A stretch of 32,831 nucleotides of DNA. It comes from Bacteroidota bacterium (GTDB taxonomy: Bacteria; Bacteroidota; Bacteroidia; Flavobacteriales; Flavobacteriaceae). Under the pieces are notes generated by a model. That model was not told the DNA's origin. It made no database searches and worked only from the letters and a program-made list of their open reading frames with translations. The DNA is taken from NCBI GenBank assembly GCA_023427845.1, contig JAEYZX010000192.1, positions 1-32,831 on the forward strand, read 5' to 3'. Positions within the stretch are counted from its first letter, which is position 1, and each line of letters starts with the position of its first letter. Positions 22,946 to 31,640 of the stretch are shown one piece after another. The translations under genes and the position numbers were made by a program.

Positions 22946-23681
22946 TTTTGATGATTTTATTGTACTCGACCGCAAGTCCTGTTAGTTGAAACGTGGTGAT
23001 TCCTTTATTATTTGCCATAAGGGATTGTATGAAACTGTCATTCTCGATGCAATATCGCAGAAACCCGTTGACATATTCAGCCGGGACCTTTAGGATTTCG
23101 ACAATATGCTTCTCGTCATACATATCCGACAAAATTGCAAGCCAGCCTTCCTTCTTTTCGACCTCTACTTCCTTTTTGAGCATTGCGGTACGGCCGGACA
23201 TCCAGTTAAGCACTGGATCCAGCGAAGCTGAAGCCCGGAGTCCGACAACTTCATACGGATTAGAAGCCGTGTTCAATTTGCGTTCTGCCGGTGTATATTT
23301 CTTTTGGTTTTTGGAAATCAGCCCCAGCGATTCGGATGTTATGTTGCTCCGTTTGTAAATGATAACCTCATCAAGACGGTTGACCAAAACTTCAAGTTTT
23401 ACGAACAGAATTTCATTCGAAAGGTCATCATCGGTCAAAACGATTCGATGGCCGATAGTTTCAGTAGACGAAAACATCAGGGAGTCACCTGCAATTGCAG
23501 AAATTTGAAAGTTCCCCAAATGATCCGACATGACACTTTGTTCGGTTCGCTGATTGATTATGTAAATTCCGCTTTTATCGTATAGGTCGGCCGAAATTTT
23601 CCCAATCACCTCATTCGATGGCTGCTGCGCCCAAAGTAATGGAGCACACGAAAGTAAAATCAAGAGTAAGATTCTATTCAT
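22932..23681 (-). CDS. Secreted CarboxypepD_reg-like protein, copy A
   Basis: A 249-aa protein. I start it at the ATG at 23681, which gives a signal peptide (about residues 1-18, ending LLWA) without the seven charged residues of the longer frame. A regulatory-like beta domain covers about 24-105 (LGNFQISAIAGDSLMFSS), then the family motif LGLISKNQKKYTPAERKL at 119-136 and MSGRTAMLKKEVEVEKKE at 161-178. It is the first gene of the operon running to the M1 peptidase and is clearly related to copy B. No enzymatic residues are visible. Confidence 0.8.
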   Translation of the reverse strand: MNRILLLILLSCAPLLWAQQPSNEVIGKISADLYDKSGIYIINQRTEQSVMSDHLGNFQISAIAGDSLMFSSTETIGHRIVLTDDDLSNEILFVKLEVLVNRLDEVIIYKRSNITSESLGLISKNQKKYTPAERKLNTASNPYEVVGLRASASLDPVLNWMSGRTAMLKKEVEVEKKEGWLAILSDMYDEKHIVEILKVPAEYVNGFLRYCIENDSFIQSLMANNKGITTFQLTGLAVEYNKIIKSENP

Positions 23682-23773
23682 ACAACGCAATTCCGAACTC
23701 ATTGGTTGTAAATGTATTTGAATAGCATCGAAATTTAATGCTAACGTGTTAATAAACTTATGTTAATATAAAT

Positions 23774-23804
23774 TTGAACGAACGCCCGTGGAATTGTAAT
23801 TTTG
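23774..23804 (+). promoter_or_regulatory. Promoter of peptidase E
   Basis: TTG (23774-23776), a 20-base spacer and TAATTTTG (23797-23804) fit the Bacteroidota consensus, ending 16 bases before the ATG. A second exact -7 match, TAAATTTG, overlaps the -33 element at 23769-23776. Confidence 0.7.
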
Positions 23805-23820
23805 AGTCTTATCCGAAAAT

Positions 23821-24531
23821 ATGAAAAACGCAATAATCGCCAGTACTTCTACGCTTCATGGCCAAACCTATCTGGAATATTTACTTCCTGAACTCAGGAA
23901 ATTATTTATAAATTGTTCGCAAATCGTTTTTGTCCCTTATGCAAGGCCGGGCGGAGCTTCACACGATGATTATACGGCTGTTGTTAAAAATGCATTCGAT
24001 ACAATCGGCGTTGGCGTTCGTGGCCTGCATGATTTTGACAGTCCGGAAAGGACGATCAGCGAGGCAGAAGGGATTTTTGTCGGAGGCGGAAATACGTTTC
24101 TTCTTGTTGCGCAATTATATAAATACAATCTGATGGATCCGATTGCAAACGCAGTCAATAACGGAACTCCATACCTGGGCACGAGTGCGGGAAGCAATAT
24201 CACCGGGTTGACGATGCAGACCACCAACGATATGCCGATTGTATATCCGCCAAGTTTCAGGACATTGGGAATACTGCCCTTTAATTTGAATCCGCATTAT
24301 CTGGATCCGGATCCGGGTGGAACCCATATGGGCGAAACCCGGGAAACGCGGATTGCCGAATTTCATGCGTTCAATACAATTCCCGTTTTGGGACTTCGCG
24401 AAGGAAGCTGGCTCGAGGTAAAATCAGAAAAAACAATACTAAAAGGAAGCCTTTCGGCCAGGTTGTTTAGGCAAGGGCAAAGCCCGGTGGAATATGAAAG
24501 CGGCAGCGATTTGACCTTCATAGGAAGATAA
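23821..24531 (+). CDS. pepE: Dipeptidase E (alpha-aspartyl dipeptidase, family S51)
   Basis: Cytoplasmic serine peptidase cleaving N-terminal Asp from dipeptides. The protein is 236 aa. The nucleophile Ser122 sits in GTSAGSN (120-126), Asp137 lies in NDMPI, and His159 is in LNPHYLD, matching the Ser-His-Asp arrangement of the family. GGGNTF at 88-93 and the closing GLREGSWLEV region are also typical. It has its own promoter and is not in an operon. Confidence 0.93.
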   Translation: MKNAIIASTSTLHGQTYLEYLLPELRKLFINCSQIVFVPYARPGGASHDDYTAVVKNAFDTIGVGVRGLHDFDSPERTISEAEGIFVGGGNTFLLVAQLYKYNLMDPIANAVNNGTPYLGTSAGSNITGLTMQTTNDMPIVYPPSFRTLGILPFNLNPHYLDPDPGGTHMGETRETRIAEFHAFNTIPVLGLREGSWLEVKSEKTILKGSLSARLFRQGQSPVEYESGSDLTFIGR

Positions 24532-24560
24532 AAAAAAACCCCGACATCAGTCAGGGTTTT
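24530..24560 (-). terminator. Rho-independent terminator, chiefly for tRNA-Gly
   Basis: Arms AAAACCCCGAC (24535-24545) and GTCAGGGTTTT (24550-24560) pair with one mismatch around an ATCA loop. On the minus strand a run of nine T follows, just downstream of the tRNA. On the plus strand only the TTTT of the stem is available, so termination of pepE would be weaker. Confidence 0.8.
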
Positions 24561-24561
24561 G

Positions 24562-24634
<73 letters not shown>

Positions 24635-24686
24635 ATTCTTTACAGTACTTCCGACTTTAAATGGTCTTGGTTCCTGTTTGGTGGTG

Positions 24687-24718
24687 CAAATATAAATAAT
24701 AAGTTTACTTTGTTGCAA
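24687..24718 (-). promoter_or_regulatory. Promoter of tRNA-Gly
   Basis: On the minus strand TTG (24716-24718), a 21-base spacer and TATATTTG (24687-24694) fit the Bacteroidota consensus. It lies about 50 bases upstream of the tRNA, leaving a short 5' leader. Confidence 0.7.
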
Positions 24719-24790
24719 ATTTTTTTCTGTATAAAATAAAAGAATTCCGTGTTCATTTGGAAATGTGCGACTTACCGATTCTGAACTCTT

Positions 24791-25237
24791 ATGGATGAAA
24801 CTATTTCAATCAAAACGATTACCGCCTTAGAAACGCATTTGGTAAGACATCCGGTTTTGCGAGCCGGGAAGCCAATTGACAGCTGCATTTTTGATGGCGA
24901 CTTTCTTGACACCACACGTCATTTCGGTATTTTCATCGATAACGAACTGGCAGGCGTCATCTCGATGTTCGAAAACCGAAATGCAAATTTTTCAACCCCG
25001 AAGCAATATCAGATACGGGGAATGGCAGTGCTTGAAAGCTATCAGAAACGAGGGCTTGGCGGTAAACTGGTTCAACATGTAGAATCGGAAGTGAAACTAT
25101 TGGGTGGTAATCTCGTCTGGTTCAATGCACGCGATTTGGCAGTCCCGTTTTACGTGAAGCTTGGCTATCAAGTAAGCAGTGAACCCTTTTTAGCCATTGG
25201 TATCGTACATTTTGTGATGCATAAACAGCTGAAATAA
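24791..25237 (+). CDS. GNAT-family N-acetyltransferase
   Basis: A 148-aa cytoplasmic acetyltransferase. The acetyl-CoA pyrophosphate-binding motif QKRGLGGKL is at 85-93 after the beta strand IRGMAVL, and the later NARDLAVPFYVKLGYQ near 112-127 is the usual GNAT motif B. The fold is clear but the acceptor substrate is not. It stands alone between the tRNA and a convergent L,D-transpeptidase gene. Confidence 0.9.
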   Translation: MDETISIKTITALETHLVRHPVLRAGKPIDSCIFDGDFLDTTRHFGIFIDNELAGVISMFENRNANFSTPKQYQIRGMAVLESYQKRGLGGKLVQHVESEVKLLGGNLVWFNARDLAVPFYVKLGYQVSSEPFLAIGIVHFVMHKQLK

Positions 25238-25266
25238 AAAAATCCCCAAACCTTGCGGCGGGGATT
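25236..25266 (-). terminator. Rho-independent terminator of the L,D-transpeptidase gene
   Basis: The 7-bp stem AATCCCC / GGGGATT (25241-25247 and 25260-25266) closes a 12-base loop. On the minus strand it is followed by a T run. It sits between the convergent GNAT and L,D-transpeptidase genes. Confidence 0.75.
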
Positions 25267-25285
25267 CACTTTATATTGGTATTGA

Positions 25286-26005
25286 TTATGAAACCTGAGC
25301 TGTTTTAGCTTTGTTATCGCGCGATGGATGATAGATAAACAATAATGATTTGTCTTTGATCGTGTTAATGATTTCATCCGTCAATTCAACCGGGATTGCA
25401 GGACATCCAAGGCTTCTCCCCAGCCGGCTGTTATTTTTGATGAAAGATTCAGAAACATAATCAGCTCCGTGCATCACCACAGCGCGGTTACGTGCATTGC
25501 TGTTAACCCCTTTTTCAAGTCCGTCCAATCTTAACGAACGGCCATGTTTGCCATAATACACTTCGCCGGTTGCATAAAATCCGAGGCTGCTTTTGTATGA
25601 TTCGGCAGCATTGGAAAATGATTTTGCAAATTCATTTCCTGTATTGCGGCCGTGGGCAACCAAAGAATTATACAATATGGTATTAGTAGAAAGATCGATG
25701 ATCCATAAACGCTTCGTATTTGACGAAAGGCTAAAATCAATCAACGTAAGAATATCTTTAGTGACAACACCTTTTTCTTTCATCTCATAAAAACCTTCCA
25801 GTGCCTGGGAAAAGCTTTCCAATTTTGGCAATGCAAGATTGTTGGATTGTAGCTGTGCATATACAGAAGCAACATTTTCTTCAAATGTTGGAGCAAGTTC
25901 GGCTGTAGTTAACTGTTTGTTTGGTTCGGGTGATTCTGTCTTAATATTTGTAATGCTAAACGACATCATGAAAAACAAAACCACAGGAAGGATACGGTAC
26001 ATCAT
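25286..26005 (-). CDS. Secreted murein L,D-transpeptidase catalytic-domain protein (atypical motif)
   Basis: A 239-aa protein with a signal peptide or anchor at about 2-19. The catalytic region includes His179 in VVMHGADYVSE and Cys201 in GRSLGCPAIP, corresponding to the HG and S-x-GC motifs of YkuD-type L,D-transpeptidases. The usual SHGC(I/V)R is replaced by SLGCPA, typical of a separate YkuD-like subfamily. The expected role is periplasmic 3-3 crosslinking or attachment/trimming of peptidoglycan stem peptides. A near-consensus -7 element (TACTTTTA on the minus strand, 26023-26030) lies 17 bases upstream, and a terminator follows. Confidence 0.85.
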   Translation of the reverse strand: MMYRILPVVLFFMMSFSITNIKTESPEPNKQLTTAELAPTFEENVASVYAQLQSNNLALPKLESFSQALEGFYEMKEKGVVTKDILTLIDFSLSSNTKRLWIIDLSTNTILYNSLVAHGRNTGNEFAKSFSNAAESYKSSLGFYATGEVYYGKHGRSLRLDGLEKGVNSNARNRAVVMHGADYVSESFIKNNSRLGRSLGCPAIPVELTDEIINTIKDKSLLFIYHPSRDNKAKTAQVS

Positions 26006-26221
26006 AGACTAGTGTGTTTGGTTAAAAGTAAATTTGGGATTGCGAAAATATAGAAATCATTTTAAAAACACTTTTAAAAGCAAAACTTTAACGTTTCTAG
26101 CTGTAAATCAGAATGTTCGCCAATTAAATGATTTCCCTCAGAGTTGTTGTCCATGCAGAAATCATGCCATAGCGAGGTAATATGGAAATAACGTAAGAGT
26201 TTCAAAAATATTGCAAAACAA

Positions 26222-26251
26222 TTGTGATAATCAATATAATAGTTATTTTTG
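26222..26251 (+). promoter_or_regulatory. Promoter of the DUF5916 gene
   Basis: TTG (26222-26224), exactly 19 bases, then TATTTTTG (26244-26251): a full consensus match. It ends 20 bases before the ATG at 26272 and overlaps the upstream in-frame GTG at 26224, which is therefore unlikely to be the start. Confidence 0.85.
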
Positions 26252-26271
26252 CTCGCAGACTACAGGTTTCT

Positions 26272-28677
26272 ATGGCTAATTTTCCCCGTGCCGTCAATCT
26301 ACTACTGATTTTGATCTGTTCGCTTGGATATGCTCAAAAAAAGTCCTTACAAGCAGTTCATACAACTCAAAAAATCTCAATCGACGGGCAGATCGATGAA
26401 GCTATTTGGACCACGGCCCCGGTGGGAACCGACTTCATAATGTTTGAGCCCGATAACGGCAAACCGATCAGTCCCGAAAAGAAGACTGAAGTCCGAATCC
26501 TCTACGATAACGACGCCATTTACGTTGCCGCCTTGCTTTACGACAACGAACCTGAAAAAATTCTAAAAGAAATCACAGAACGCGATAATTTTGGAACGGC
26601 AGAACATTTTGGGATTTTTATCAACGGTTATAGCGACGGCCAACAGGAATTCCGCTTTTTTGTGAGCTCGGCAGGTGTTCAGCAGGATTGTATTGCGACG
26701 GAGGGACCAGGCGGACTTCTCGAAGATTATTCTTGGAACGCAATCTGGGACAGTGAAGTGTCGATTACGAATTTTGGATGGGTTGTCGAAATGAAAATAC
26801 CGTATGCCGCTTTGCGTTTCAGCAGCAACGAGGTACAAACATGGGGTTTGAATATGTATCGTGAAATCAGGCGCGACCGACAAAAATATACGTGGAACTT
26901 TCTCGATGCCAACATCAATTCGGAACTCCAACAGGCCGGAATCCTCACCGGGATCGAAAACATCAAACCGCCAACGCGACTGTATCTTATTCCGTATTCC
27001 TCGTATTATTATGATTATACCGACGGTGATTCGGGAAATAAATTCAAAGCCGGGCTCGACATTAAATACGGCATCAGCGATTCATTTACGCTCGACGCGA
27101 TCCTGATACCCGATTTCGGGCAGACCAAATTCGATAATGTCATCCTTAATCTAACGCCGTTTGAGCAGGAATTCAACGAAAACCGACCGTTTTTTACCGA
27201 AGGAATCGAACTTTTCAATAAAGGCAATCTTCTTTATACACGTCGAATCGGCGGAGCACCAACCGTTAGCCCGCAGCTTGGCGTCAATGAGGTTTTGGAA
27301 GAACTTCCGAATACCGTCGATTTGATCAATGCAGTAAAAATTTCGGGACGTACAAAAAAAGGACTCGGAATCGGATTTCTTAACGCAATTACCGAACGCA
27401 CCTTTGCTCGCGTGCGGGACATCAATACGGCAGAGGCACGGAACGTCCTGGTCGAGCCATTGGTCAATTACAATTTATTGGTGCTGGACCAGAGAATAAA
27501 TAATTCGTCAATTTCGTTGGTCAACAGTAATGTGACCCGCGACGGCAGTTACCGCGATGCTAACGTCACGGGTTTGATATGGGATCTAAATACAAAGGAG
27601 AACTCCTATAAATTCACAGGCGATTTTAAATACAGCTTTATTAATGACGTTGAAAATACGGACGGATTCAAAACAGCGGTGAATTTTGTCAAAACCAGCG
27701 GTAAACACCGCTTCGACATTGTGGCGAAATACTTTTCGGCCGATTATGACATTAACGACCTTGGCATCGCATTCATCAACAATTACCATAACTTTTACGC
27801 AAATTATAATTTTAGGATCCTTAATCCCGAAGGAAATTTCAACGCGTTTCGATTTGATGCAACTTCAAGCGTCGAATTTCAGAATACTACAGGCAAACTA
27901 CAATCAGCGTTCACCACTTTTCAGGTAACGGCAACTACGCGCAAAAATAATTTTTTTCAGACCGGACTTCAGATAAATCCCTTTACAGTTTTTGATTTTT
28001 ATGCGCCGTTCACTCCGGGCCGATTTTCTTATGTGCCCAAGGGATTTAATGCATTTTTCATGTATTCGGGAAATTATAACAAACCATTTGCGCTCGACAT
28101 AAAACCGTCGGTCGACATTCAGGAAGAAGACCGAAATGGATATGGGCTGTATATTAGTCCGCGTTACCGCATCAACGACAAAATACTTCTGATCTATTCA
28201 ACCGATTTCTCGCGATTCTTCAATGATCGAGGATATGCCGCAGGAAGCAATACAAACAACATATCGTTTGCCGAAAGGGATCTGCAGACATTATCCTCTG
28301 AACTATCGGTGCGATATTCGGTAAACAACAAAATGACATTCAATCTGACGGCGCGCCATTATTGGGCATATTCGCAAAACGACCGGCTGTTCAGCTTAAA
28401 CGACAACGGTTTCATGGAATTCCTGACCGACGACCCGGCGCTGACATCCGAATTTGACCAAAACCTGAATTTGTGGAATTTCGACCTTTCGTATTCATGG
28501 TGGTTTGCACCTGCGAGCCAGGTGTCGGTGCTGTACCGAAACAATGCAATCGATTACCGTTCGGCGATCAATCGTAACCTCGGAACAAATATCGATAACC
28601 TGTTCAACAACAACATCAATACGGTATTCAGCGTCAGCATCCGCTACTTCATCGATTACAATTCATTAAAAAATTAG
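26272..28677 (+). CDS. DUF5916 outer-membrane protein with N-terminal CBM9-like domain
   Basis: An 801-aa protein from the ATG at 26272, which gives a clean signal peptide (about 1-22, hydrophobic core LLLILICSLGYAQ). About residues 30-215 resemble a carbohydrate-binding family 9 fold (ISIDGQIDEAIW, then VRILYDNDAIYVAALLYD). The remaining roughly 570 residues alternate aromatic and polar residues with turn motifs, ending RYFIDYNSLKN, consistent with a large beta-barrel. Proteins of this type are common in Bacteroidota, and their function is not established. It has its own strong promoter and is not in an operon. Confidence 0.85.
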   Translation: MANFPRAVNLLLILICSLGYAQKKSLQAVHTTQKISIDGQIDEAIWTTAPVGTDFIMFEPDNGKPISPEKKTEVRILYDNDAIYVAALLYDNEPEKILKEITERDNFGTAEHFGIFINGYSDGQQEFRFFVSSAGVQQDCIATEGPGGLLEDYSWNAIWDSEVSITNFGWVVEMKIPYAALRFSSNEVQTWGLNMYREIRRDRQKYTWNFLDANINSELQQAGILTGIENIKPPTRLYLIPYSSYYYDYTDGDSGNKFKAGLDIKYGISDSFTLDAILIPDFGQTKFDNVILNLTPFEQEFNENRPFFTEGIELFNKGNLLYTRRIGGAPTVSPQLGVNEVLEELPNTVDLINAVKISGRTKKGLGIGFLNAITERTFARVRDINTAEARNVLVEPLVNYNLLVLDQRINNSSISLVNSNVTRDGSYRDANVTGLIWDLNTKENSYKFTGDFKYSFINDVENTDGFKTAVNFVKTSGKHRFDIVAKYFSADYDINDLGIAFINNYHNFYANYNFRILNPEGNFNAFRFDATSSVEFQNTTGKLQSAFTTFQVTATTRKNNFFQTGLQINPFTVFDFYAPFTPGRFSYVPKGFNAFFMYSGNYNKPFALDIKPSVDIQEEDRNGYGLYISPRYRINDKILLIYSTDFSRFFNDRGYAAGSNTNNISFAERDLQTLSSELSVRYSVNNKMTFNLTARHYWAYSQNDRLFSLNDNGFMEFLTDDPALTSEFDQNLNLWNFDLSYSWWFAPASQVSVLYRNNAIDYRSAINRNLGTNIDNLFNNNINTVFSVSIRYFIDYNSLKN

Positions 28678-28713
28678 CGAGTCAACCGCCTGAATTCTTT
28701 TTTGCGATTGCTT

Positions 28714-28721
28714 TATCTTTG
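28714..28721 (+). promoter_or_regulatory. Probable -7 element of gpmI
   Basis: TATCTTTG is an exact TAnnTTTG match ending 15 bases before the ATG at 28737. The in-frame TTG at 28719 is part of this element, so the longer reading of gpmI is rejected. No -33 TTG is found at the usual distance. Confidence 0.6.
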
Positions 28722-28736
28722 TTGAAATTACAAATG

Positions 28737-30254
28737 ATGAACAAAAAAGTAATCCTGATGATTCTTGACGGATGGGGAAAATCGCCCGATCCGAAAGTTT
28801 CCGCAATCGACAATGCGCACATTCCTTTCATAAACAGTCTTTACGAAAACTATCCGCATGCGCAACTTCGCACCGACGGACTCAATGTGGGTTTGCCCGA
28901 AGGCCAGATGGGGAATTCGGAAGTCGGCCACATGAACCTTGGCGCCGGACGCATCATTTATCAGGATCTTGAAAGAATTAACCTCACCGTCAGCAATCGT
29001 TCTATCGCCACCGAAAAAGCGCTCGCAAACGCATTCGCTTATGCAAAAGAATATGAGAAACCCGTTCATTTTCTGGGCTTGGCATCAAATGGTGGCGTTC
29101 ATTCACATATCAACCATCTCAAAGGACTGATTACCGAGGCGAATGTTGCAGGAGTAAAAAATACGTATGTCCACGCGTTTACCGATGGCCGGGATGTAGA
29201 TCCAAAATCGGGAGCGGGTTTTATTTCAGAAATATTAGACCATATCAAGGGCACAAATACAAAACTGGCATCGGTTATTGGCCGGTACTACGCAATGGAC
29301 CGCGACAAACGGTGGGAACGTGTTAAAAAAGCGTATGATCTTATTGTAAATGCGGTCGGAATGCATTCGGACAACGCCGTTGCAAGCATTGAGGAAAGCT
29401 ATAAAAAAAATGTAACCGACGAATTCCTCGAGCCTATAGTGATGGCCGATGCCGAAGGAAATCCGATAGCGACAATCAAGGAGGGCGATGTTGTTATCTT
29501 TTTCAATTTCCGTACTGATCGCGGGCGTCAATTGACAGAGGTGCTGACACAGAAAGATCATCCTGAGCTAAACATGCACAAGATGAATCTGTATTATGTG
29601 ACAATGACGAAATATGACGATTCGTTTGAAAACGTTTATGTGATCTACGAAAAAGCCGATATCACCGAAACGCTTGGCGAAGTTTTGGAAAAACATCACA
29701 AAAAGCAAATCCGTATTGCCGAAACCGAGAAATACCCGCATGTGACGTTCTTCTTCTCGGGCGGGCGCGAACAGCCATTTGAAGGCGAAACACGTATCCT
29801 TAAAGATTCACCCAAGGTGCCAACATACGATCTGCAGCCCGAAATGAGCGCTTACGAACTTGCCGATGCGTTGGTTCCGGAACTTTTTAAACAAGAAACC
29901 GATTTCGTATGCCTGAACTTCGCGAATGGCGATATGGTGGGGCATACAGGCGTTATGGAAGCGGCAATCAAAGCATGTGAGGCTGTCGACAAATGTGTCG
30001 AAAAAGTGATAAATGCCGCAATGGAAAATGGCTATACGACAATCGTTATCGCCGACCATGGCAATTGTGAAACGATGATTAATCCCGATGGCAGCCCGAA
30101 TACGGCACATACGACAAATCCGGTGCCTATCATTATCGTTGATAAAGAAATAAACCACGTCAACAACGGAATCCTAGGCGATATCGCACCCACCATACTG
30201 CATCTGATGGGAATTGAAAAACCCGAAGTGATGAACCGGAATTCTCTCGTTTAA
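28737..30254 (+). CDS. gpmI: 2,3-bisphosphoglycerate-independent phosphoglycerate mutase GpmI
   Basis: Glycolytic and gluconeogenic enzyme interconverting 3- and 2-phosphoglycerate using two metal ions and a phosphoserine. It is 505 aa from the ATG at 28737 (a second ATG lies one codon upstream). Asp11 in LDGWG and the nucleophile Ser61 in GNSEVGHMNLGAGR open the phosphatase domain. HSH at 122-124 and GRDVDP at 151-156 belong to the transferase domain. Asp399, His403, Asp440, His441 and His458 (NGDMVGH, ADHGN, TAHTTNP) complete the metal site. Its stop overlaps that of the CoA-transferase by 4 bp. Confidence 0.96.
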   Translation: MNKKVILMILDGWGKSPDPKVSAIDNAHIPFINSLYENYPHAQLRTDGLNVGLPEGQMGNSEVGHMNLGAGRIIYQDLERINLTVSNRSIATEKALANAFAYAKEYEKPVHFLGLASNGGVHSHINHLKGLITEANVAGVKNTYVHAFTDGRDVDPKSGAGFISEILDHIKGTNTKLASVIGRYYAMDRDKRWERVKKAYDLIVNAVGMHSDNAVASIEESYKKNVTDEFLEPIVMADAEGNPIATIKEGDVVIFFNFRTDRGRQLTEVLTQKDHPELNMHKMNLYYVTMTKYDDSFENVYVIYEKADITETLGEVLEKHHKKQIRIAETEKYPHVTFFFSGGREQPFEGETRILKDSPKVPTYDLQPEMSAYELADALVPELFKQETDFVCLNFANGDMVGHTGVMEAAIKACEAVDKCVEKVINAAMENGYTTIVIADHGNCETMINPDGSPNTAHTTNPVPIIIVDKEINHVNNGILGDIAPTILHLMGIEKPEVMNRNSLV

Positions 30255-31528
30255 TACGCCGCCTTCACCATATCGCGGTATTCACGTTCGATGCGCTCCT
30301 GATGATCGGGGTGTGCGATTTTTATCATTTCGGAAATGCGCTGCAGCAATGTTTTGCCGTATAGGTCGGCAATGCCGTATTCGGTGATTATGTATTGCAC
30401 ATGCGAACGGGTCGTAACCACGCCTGCTCCCGGTTTTAATGCAGCCACAATCCTACTTTCGCCGTTCTTTGTCACCGATGGCAACGCAATGATGGCTTTA
30501 CCGCCCTGGCTGAGTGCCGCACCGCGAATAAAATCCATCTGGCCGCCAACTCCCGAATACATCCTCGCCCCAATCGAATCGGCGCAGACCTGCCCGGTCA
30601 AATCGACTTCTATGGCCGAATTGATTGCGACCATTTTTGGATTACGACGAATGACGGCCGTGTCATTTACATACGACGATTCACGCATTTCGATAAATGG
30701 ATTGTCATTTACGAAATCGTATAGCCGCTGCGAACCAATCAGAAATGTGGCGAGCGCTCGGCCCCGGCCCACGCCTTTATAGTCGCAATTGATGACATTC
30801 TTTTCAATCAGGTCGATAACGCCATCCGAAAACATTTCGGTATGCAGGCCAAGGTTTTTGTGATTCGTCAAATTGGCGAGCGCCGCATTCGGTATCGACC
30901 CAATTCCCATTTGCAACGTGCTTTCGTCTTCTATGAGCGAGGCGACATACATTCCGATTTTTGATTCGTCGACCGAGATCGGTGCCATTTTTTGCCTGTG
31001 CAGCGGTACGTCGACATCCACCAAATACGTAATTTCCGAAATATGCAGCACACCATCGCCAAAGGTTCGTGGCATTTGCGGGTTCACCTGCGCAATCACG
31101 ATAGGTGCGTTTTCTATAGCGGCCAAAGTCGCCTCAACCGAAACGCCAAGCGAGCAATAACCGTGTATGTCCGGCACCGAGACATGGATAAAGGCAACAT
31201 CAACGTGCAACACCTTTTTTCGGAACAACAATGGCAGTTCACTTAGAAAAACCGGCGTATAGGAGCCATTTCCGGCGGCAAGCGTGTGGCGGACGTTCTT
31301 CCCGATAAAAAAAGAGTTGACATGAAAACTCGCCGCCAGCGCCGGATCGGCATACGGTGCCTCGCCTTCGGTATGAAGATGGCACACCTCAACATTCTTT
31401 AGCTCGGATGCCCGCTCGGCCAGCGCTCTGGTAAGTACGGTTGGCGTCGCGGCCGCAGCCTGGACATAAACTCGATCACCCGACTTGACGATTTTAACGG
31501 CTTCCTCAGCCGACATGACTTTATACAT
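30251..31528 (-). CDS. Acetyl-CoA hydrolase / CoA-transferase family protein
   Basis: A 425-aa cytoplasmic enzyme of the family that includes acetyl-CoA hydrolases, succinyl-CoA:acetate and 4-hydroxybutyrate CoA-transferases. The probable catalytic glutamate is Glu231 in LHTEMFSDG, where a glutamyl-CoA intermediate forms in relatives. GVGGQMDF at 326-333 is the conserved CoA-loop sequence. True hydrolase and transferase activities cannot be told apart from sequence alone; transferase is the more likely. A -7 element lies upstream. The gene is convergent with gpmI and divergent from map. Confidence 0.9.
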   Translation of the reverse strand: MYKVMSAEEAVKIVKSGDRVYVQAAAATPTVLTRALAERASELKNVEVCHLHTEGEAPYADPALAASFHVNSFFIGKNVRHTLAAGNGSYTPVFLSELPLLFRKKVLHVDVAFIHVSVPDIHGYCSLGVSVEATLAAIENAPIVIAQVNPQMPRTFGDGVLHISEITYLVDVDVPLHRQKMAPISVDESKIGMYVASLIEDESTLQMGIGSIPNAALANLTNHKNLGLHTEMFSDGVIDLIEKNVINCDYKGVGRGRALATFLIGSQRLYDFVNDNPFIEMRESSYVNDTAVIRRNPKMVAINSAIEVDLTGQVCADSIGARMYSGVGGQMDFIRGAALSQGGKAIIALPSVTKNGESRIVAALKPGAGVVTTRSHVQYIITEYGIADLYGKTLLQRISEMIKIAHPDHQERIEREYRDMVKAAY

Positions 31529-31563
31529 CTTTAAAATTTTAATCCAAATTCAATCAAAAGTTA

Positions 31564-31571
31564 CAAAATTA
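31564..31571 (-). promoter_or_regulatory. Probable -7 element of the CoA-transferase gene
   Basis: On the minus strand TAATTTTG, an exact TAnnTTTG match, lies 35 bases before the ATG at 31528. No -33 TTG is seen. It is about 45 bp from the divergent map element, so the two promoters may interfere. Confidence 0.45.
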
Positions 31572-31614
31572 TCGTAAACCGAATTGGCAGATCCTTATTT
31601 CCATCGTAAATACT

Positions 31615-31622
31615 TACTTTTG
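31615..31622 (+). promoter_or_regulatory. Probable -7 element of map
   Basis: TACTTTTG is an exact TAnnTTTG match ending 18 bases before the ATG at 31641. The nearest TTG (31584-31586) is 28 bases upstream, longer than usual. Confidence 0.5.
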
Positions 31623-31640
31623 CAACCACAAACACCGCTT

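Noticed and set aside
26224..26271. N-terminal extension of the DUF5916 protein from GTG 26224
   Set aside because: The codon overlaps the -33 TTG of a consensus promoter, and the extension precedes a good signal peptide beginning at 26272.
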